A stretch of 64,000 bases of DNA from Branchiostoma lanceolatum (Eukaryota; Chordata; Leptocardii; Amphioxiformes; Branchiostomatidae). The position numbers and the translations under genes are program-made. Each line of letters opens with the position of its first letter. The first letter of the stretch is position 1. The stretch lies in contig NC_089724.1 in NCBI RefSeq assembly GCF_035083965.1, positions 13,572,910 through 13,636,909 of the forward strand, written 5' to 3'. The notes beneath the pieces are model-generated. The model was not told the origin of the DNA and searched no databases. It saw only the letters and a list, made by a program, of their open reading frames with translations. Of the stretch, positions 60,801 to 64,000 are shown in pieces.

Positions 60801-62501
60801 CCGACAAAAACGCCTAAAACACGTCAAAAACCTGCCGGAACCCATCCTCTGCTTGGAGAGTATTTCACGGCCACCCGAAAAGCCGGTCCAGCTGGGCCCA
60901 TGTGGCCTGGCAATGGCCCAATTCTAGATGTTTCCTTCAGTCTGGACAGGAAGAGTTCTAACCACAACATTATCCTGTCTTCTTCACAATTCACAGACAG
61001 AACTTTCCAGGAGGATCTTACATTTGGTCTATTGTGACTGGAATTCACCCTTATAGTGGACCAGTATTTGGTGAACGCACATGTGATCGAATTGCGAATC
61101 ACCACCGTCAAGATCGAGTTCAGAATCAGATATCACATGCTGTTCTGGTTTCCATCACCTTGATCTCTGACGGAACAGCTTTACCATAAAGAGTACGCAT
61201 TTTTCTTTCATGTTCGGCATTCACTGATGGCTAACTACAAGTAACACTGACCAACAACTGAGCTCATTATGCAGAACTTTAATTAAAATGTAAGGTATCG
61301 TTATGGGCAGATCAGAATAAAGTAGACGGGTGTATGAATAACAAGGTTCACAGGCATCCATCCAATCCATCTCTTCACTTTGTTCAAGTATTTCCATCGT
61401 CATCGTGTCCGAATACGTCTGAACATTACCGTGGTAACGTCCCAAGAAAAAGGGTGGAAGAAATAGTTTTTACAAGTTACCTACACGAGTTCAGCGGTCA
61501 ACCACCTACGGCAGGGGCCTGCGTTTTCTCAGACGTTTGTTGCAAAATGCCGAAAGACAAAGTTTGCCAGTTTGTTCAGTCAATATACACAGCTAGGGGC
61601 CGTAAACAGTAGTGTTTAAATCTAACACACACGGCGAGGGAAGAACTGGGAAAACAACTAAACGGTCTTAACCATTAAATCTTAATCTTTGACTGATTAG
61701 CAAACCAAGTAATTGTCAGTGGTGAAAATCGACCTTGTAGTAACCGCGTACTACAGTAATATTGATCTTCAAGCCCTTTTGGCAACTTCTTGCACAATCT
61801 TAGTCAGACACATGATTCTGATTCTTAGGAAATCTGACCTGGAAATGACGAAATGGTTAGGTACAGGATCTATATGTTGGTTACTATACTATACCACATA
61901 ACATGCATACAACTGAAGGAAATCATTGGTCAAATAACATGACGTTTGAATCATTCACTGGTACATTCCTATCACGTCGTTAGATTTGCATTTTAGATTC
62001 ATTTTATGTTTCTATTTGTAATTTATCCCGATTTAAGTATTTACCTGCTTTACACGGTCCCTTATGCTCCAGTTTGATGGGTGTCTTGCTGTGGAAGGCG
62101 GCAGAGATCATCTGACAGATGTTGCTGTAGGTGATGCCGTCAGAGCCGCACATATCCTCCTGCAATCATGGCAACAATGTCAATTTTACCGAGTTCCGTT
62201 CTGATATCTTTGAAACATTTTTCAGTCTAGGTAGTGTTAAGTCGAGTCATAACGATGTCTTCTCTATGTCATTGGCATTTTAATGATTTTACTGATAATG
62301 ATCAATAAAATCTCTGGCTGAAGTACTTACGGAGGATTTACAGAAGCAGATGTTGTCGGGTGTCTCTCCGTCCTCGGCAGAGTCGACGTTAGGACGGCAC
62401 TCCAGGTGCTTCCCGCACGCCCCGAACACTTCCTTCTCTCCCTTCATGTCGCACAGGTCCCCCTCCATGTTGGCACACTCCTCACAACATCCGCATCTGT
62501 C
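57806..62501 (-). CDS. Second IGFBP-Kazal-Ig secreted protein, 5' partial
   Basis: Minus-strand exons 62501-62331, 62159-62045, 58333-58111 and 57977-57806 keep phase to the TGA at 57806-57808. The first gives the C-terminal half of the IGFBP N-domain (CGCCEECANMEG, then NICFC). The second is a Kazal core (EDMCGSDGITYSNICQM). The last two form an Ig domain (VLSCEVHGFP, VEWLKDG, DQGTYTCVGKNAYG) with an acidic tail. The exon with signal peptide and first IGFBP cysteines is not found between 62502 and 64000 and must lie outside. It has the same domain order as the gene at 21880-26137 but a different intron layout in the Ig part (two exons here, three there). A hairpin MITE sits in the 3.7-kb intron. 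Confidence 0.9.
58341..58567. repeat. Tandem duplication (~113-bp unit) in the intron next to the Ig exon
   Basis: Units at about 58341-58453 and 58454-58567 share ATTTCAATAT, GACAACGTATTTCAATAT and GCCACGCTGATTTG with scattered differences. On the minus strand each unit carries a CCCTCTG...CAG acceptor-like signal, so the upstream copy is a possible decoy acceptor. Confidence 0.8.
60664..60862. mobile_element. 199-bp hairpin MITE with perfect arms and 9-bp target duplication
   Basis: TACTCTCCAAGCAGAGGATG begins an arm of about 75 nt whose exact complement ends at 60862; the loop is about 47 nt. TTTCACGGC flanks it at 60655-60663 and 60863-60871. The arms look identical, so insertion is recent. 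The ends differ from the TAGCC set, so this is a separate family with the same duplication length. Confidence 0.93.
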
Positions 62502-64000
62502 CTGGGAGGGGAAAGGGGAGGGGGGTTTATGTGTGGGATAATATATTTGCCGTAGAAAAGTATTCTACCTCAAATCCCTAGCCTTTACCAGGCTCCACAG
62601 GCGGCTGGAAATACATAGACAGAAAACACGCCAAAGGAGTTAGCTAGCCAGGGACTCAAAGGAGTACAGTTTTGTGTACTCCCTGGCCAGATACTAGTAA
62701 CTCCTTTGGCATTTTATCTGTCTAGTTAGGGGCTGACCGGTTACAGGCGGCTGCTATTAGCGCGATTAAATCAGGCTAGAAAGGTTTACACTACATTCAA
62801 TACTCTCATCATCAAAAAGAGCAAGTGGAAACGGGGATTGGACCGTTACTTCGTTGTCACAGAAATTACAAGAGCTTGGTTATTGTAGGCAGTAGATTGT
62901 AGGAAGCAGTGTGCTATTTCAAGTGACGACCTGGGGAGGGCGATAAGTACATTCACGCTGAGAAAATGACAAGGCTGTTTTCAACACAATGGACGGCACA
63001 GTCGTATAATTGGTTTGTTTCTATTGCCTAATCCAGGCTTTGGTTGCCGGTCAGAATGGATTACACGATTATCATAGTTTGACGGGGACTAACCAGTGTG
63101 TGTACGTGTTCGTATGTGGAGTGGCAACATCGAAATGTCAAATCAAGGGACGAGCTCGGCGACATCGAAGGACGGCGACATCACACATCCCCACGCTACC
63201 GCCCTACCGTAACTTTTTCACTTTTCAGCGGTTCTAAAAGATGGACTTGTAACGTTATGGATCAATCTTTGACTTCTTTTCCGCACTATCCTTTTTGACT
63301 AGATATGGGTGTGACGATAGACTGACCCGATTTGACCCATTTGTAAAGAGTGAGACGTGGCGCTCCGGAAACGTAGACGTCACGGCCTTCCATCTCAATG
63401 TTTAGGTGAGCATCGTGGTACATGGTACATGGCTCGGCCCCTATTCACTTGACACACAGTTGAACCACAAACCGAACAGCATAAACATGTCATCACACTT
63501 CAAGGCAGCAGAATAAACACACGGGTTCTGTTTATTTCCCTACCACGGCCACTCCCAAACCACCACGAGCTCTGTCCGCAGCTGAGACAAAAGTTGACAA
63601 GTTCCATACAGCGGACCACTAAACAACTTCTTTAGGAATGTTTGGATCTATTTTAACCTCCTTGATATCACGGAGGAAATTGGTATCAACTATTTGAATG
63701 AAAGGGTGAAATACCATCATGTAACGATGTCTGAGTGAATGGAAAGACTCAAAGAGAAAAGTATACCCATGAAAATGATGAACCATGTCTTTTGATGTCT
63801 AAGAATTTTCCGGTCACAAAACCAGAGCGCGAGGGGGTGGGTGGGTAAATAGCTACCCACTCCTTCGTTGCAATTCAAGAAGACCTTGGATTGCTTTCCC
63901 AGGTTTGTGTGATAATTCAAACCACTTGCCCACAACCCCCCTTGGCAACCCCACAGATTTTTCTTTCAGACCCGGCTTAATTAGAACAAGGAGGTTCTTT
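62502..64000. other. Probable intron of the second IGFBP-like gene
   Basis: Apart from the inverted repeat at 62579-62777 no feature is supported. Confidence 0.45.
62579..62777. repeat. TAGCC/GGCTA-ended inverted repeat
   Basis: The inner arms AGTACAGTTTTGTGTACT and the GCCAAAGGAGTTA / TAACTCCTTTGGC pair are inverted. The outer ends are TAGCC and GGCTA. TATTAGCGCGATTAAATCAGG at the right resembles the 37763 family. No target duplication is seen. Confidence 0.65.

Noticed and set aside
60528-61037. 169-codon open frame
   Set aside because: It reads through the perfect hairpin MITE, and the mirror frame is open on the other strand for the same reason.

Overview
The window is animal nuclear DNA. 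Genes are split into many short exons with GT/AG introns, and several predicted proteins have chordate-type architectures: macro-RING-Deltex, a fibrinogen-related domain, IGFBP-Kazal-Ig. The DNA is also dense in small palindromic transposons. The best guess is a lancelet (amphioxus, Branchiostoma-like), inferred from gene content and repeat style rather than from a database match.

Layout. 1-4025: a young, 5'-truncated L1/Tx1-type LINE with an open ORF2-like frame. 4548-9115 (+): a Deltex-type E3 ligase with RRM-like, KH-like, macro, RING and DTC parts; its 5' end is not seen. 11278-16841 (+): a 13-exon gene for a signal-peptide-bearing endonuclease/exonuclease/phosphatase (EEP) protein. 17018-17459: a TTAA-flanked palindromic MITE in that gene's likely 3' UTR. 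18008-19396 (-): a fibrinogen-related protein with a 2-nt frame break. 21880-26137 (+): an IGFBP-Kazal-Ig secreted protein. 27405-29654 (-) and 36373-38383 (+): two head-to-head copies of an unrecognised four-exon family (helical N-terminus, two hydrophobic segments, coiled coil). They are separated by an inverted promoter duplication and by a satellite array that carries a pogo/Tigger-like element. 39682-49496 (-): a basic coiled-coil protein with an acidic tail. 51051-54605: a 3.56-kb foldback transposon built of ~190-bp tandem repeats. 57806-62501 (-): a second IGFBP-Kazal-Ig gene whose 5' exon lies outside the window.

Main themes. (1) A series of hairpin elements, most ending TAGCC...GGCTA, are flanked by 8-10 bp, mostly 9-bp, direct repeats. 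The large foldback element has the same ends and a perfect 9-bp duplication, so the small MITEs and the foldback may share one Mutator-like transposition system. (2) The head-to-head paralogues keep a kappaB-like plus CRE-like pair in both promoters, and each of these promoters lies in an arm of an inverted repeat. This is the best candidate for an undescribed biological module; an immune or stress role is inference only. (3) A macrodomain and a Deltex E3 ligase lie in one polypeptide, functions that mammals split between the partners PARP9 and DTX3L.

Exon limits were set by reading frame, GT/AG signals and phase. All multi-exon models keep phase across the exons listed, except at the breaks stated. 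Coordinates may be off by a base or so.
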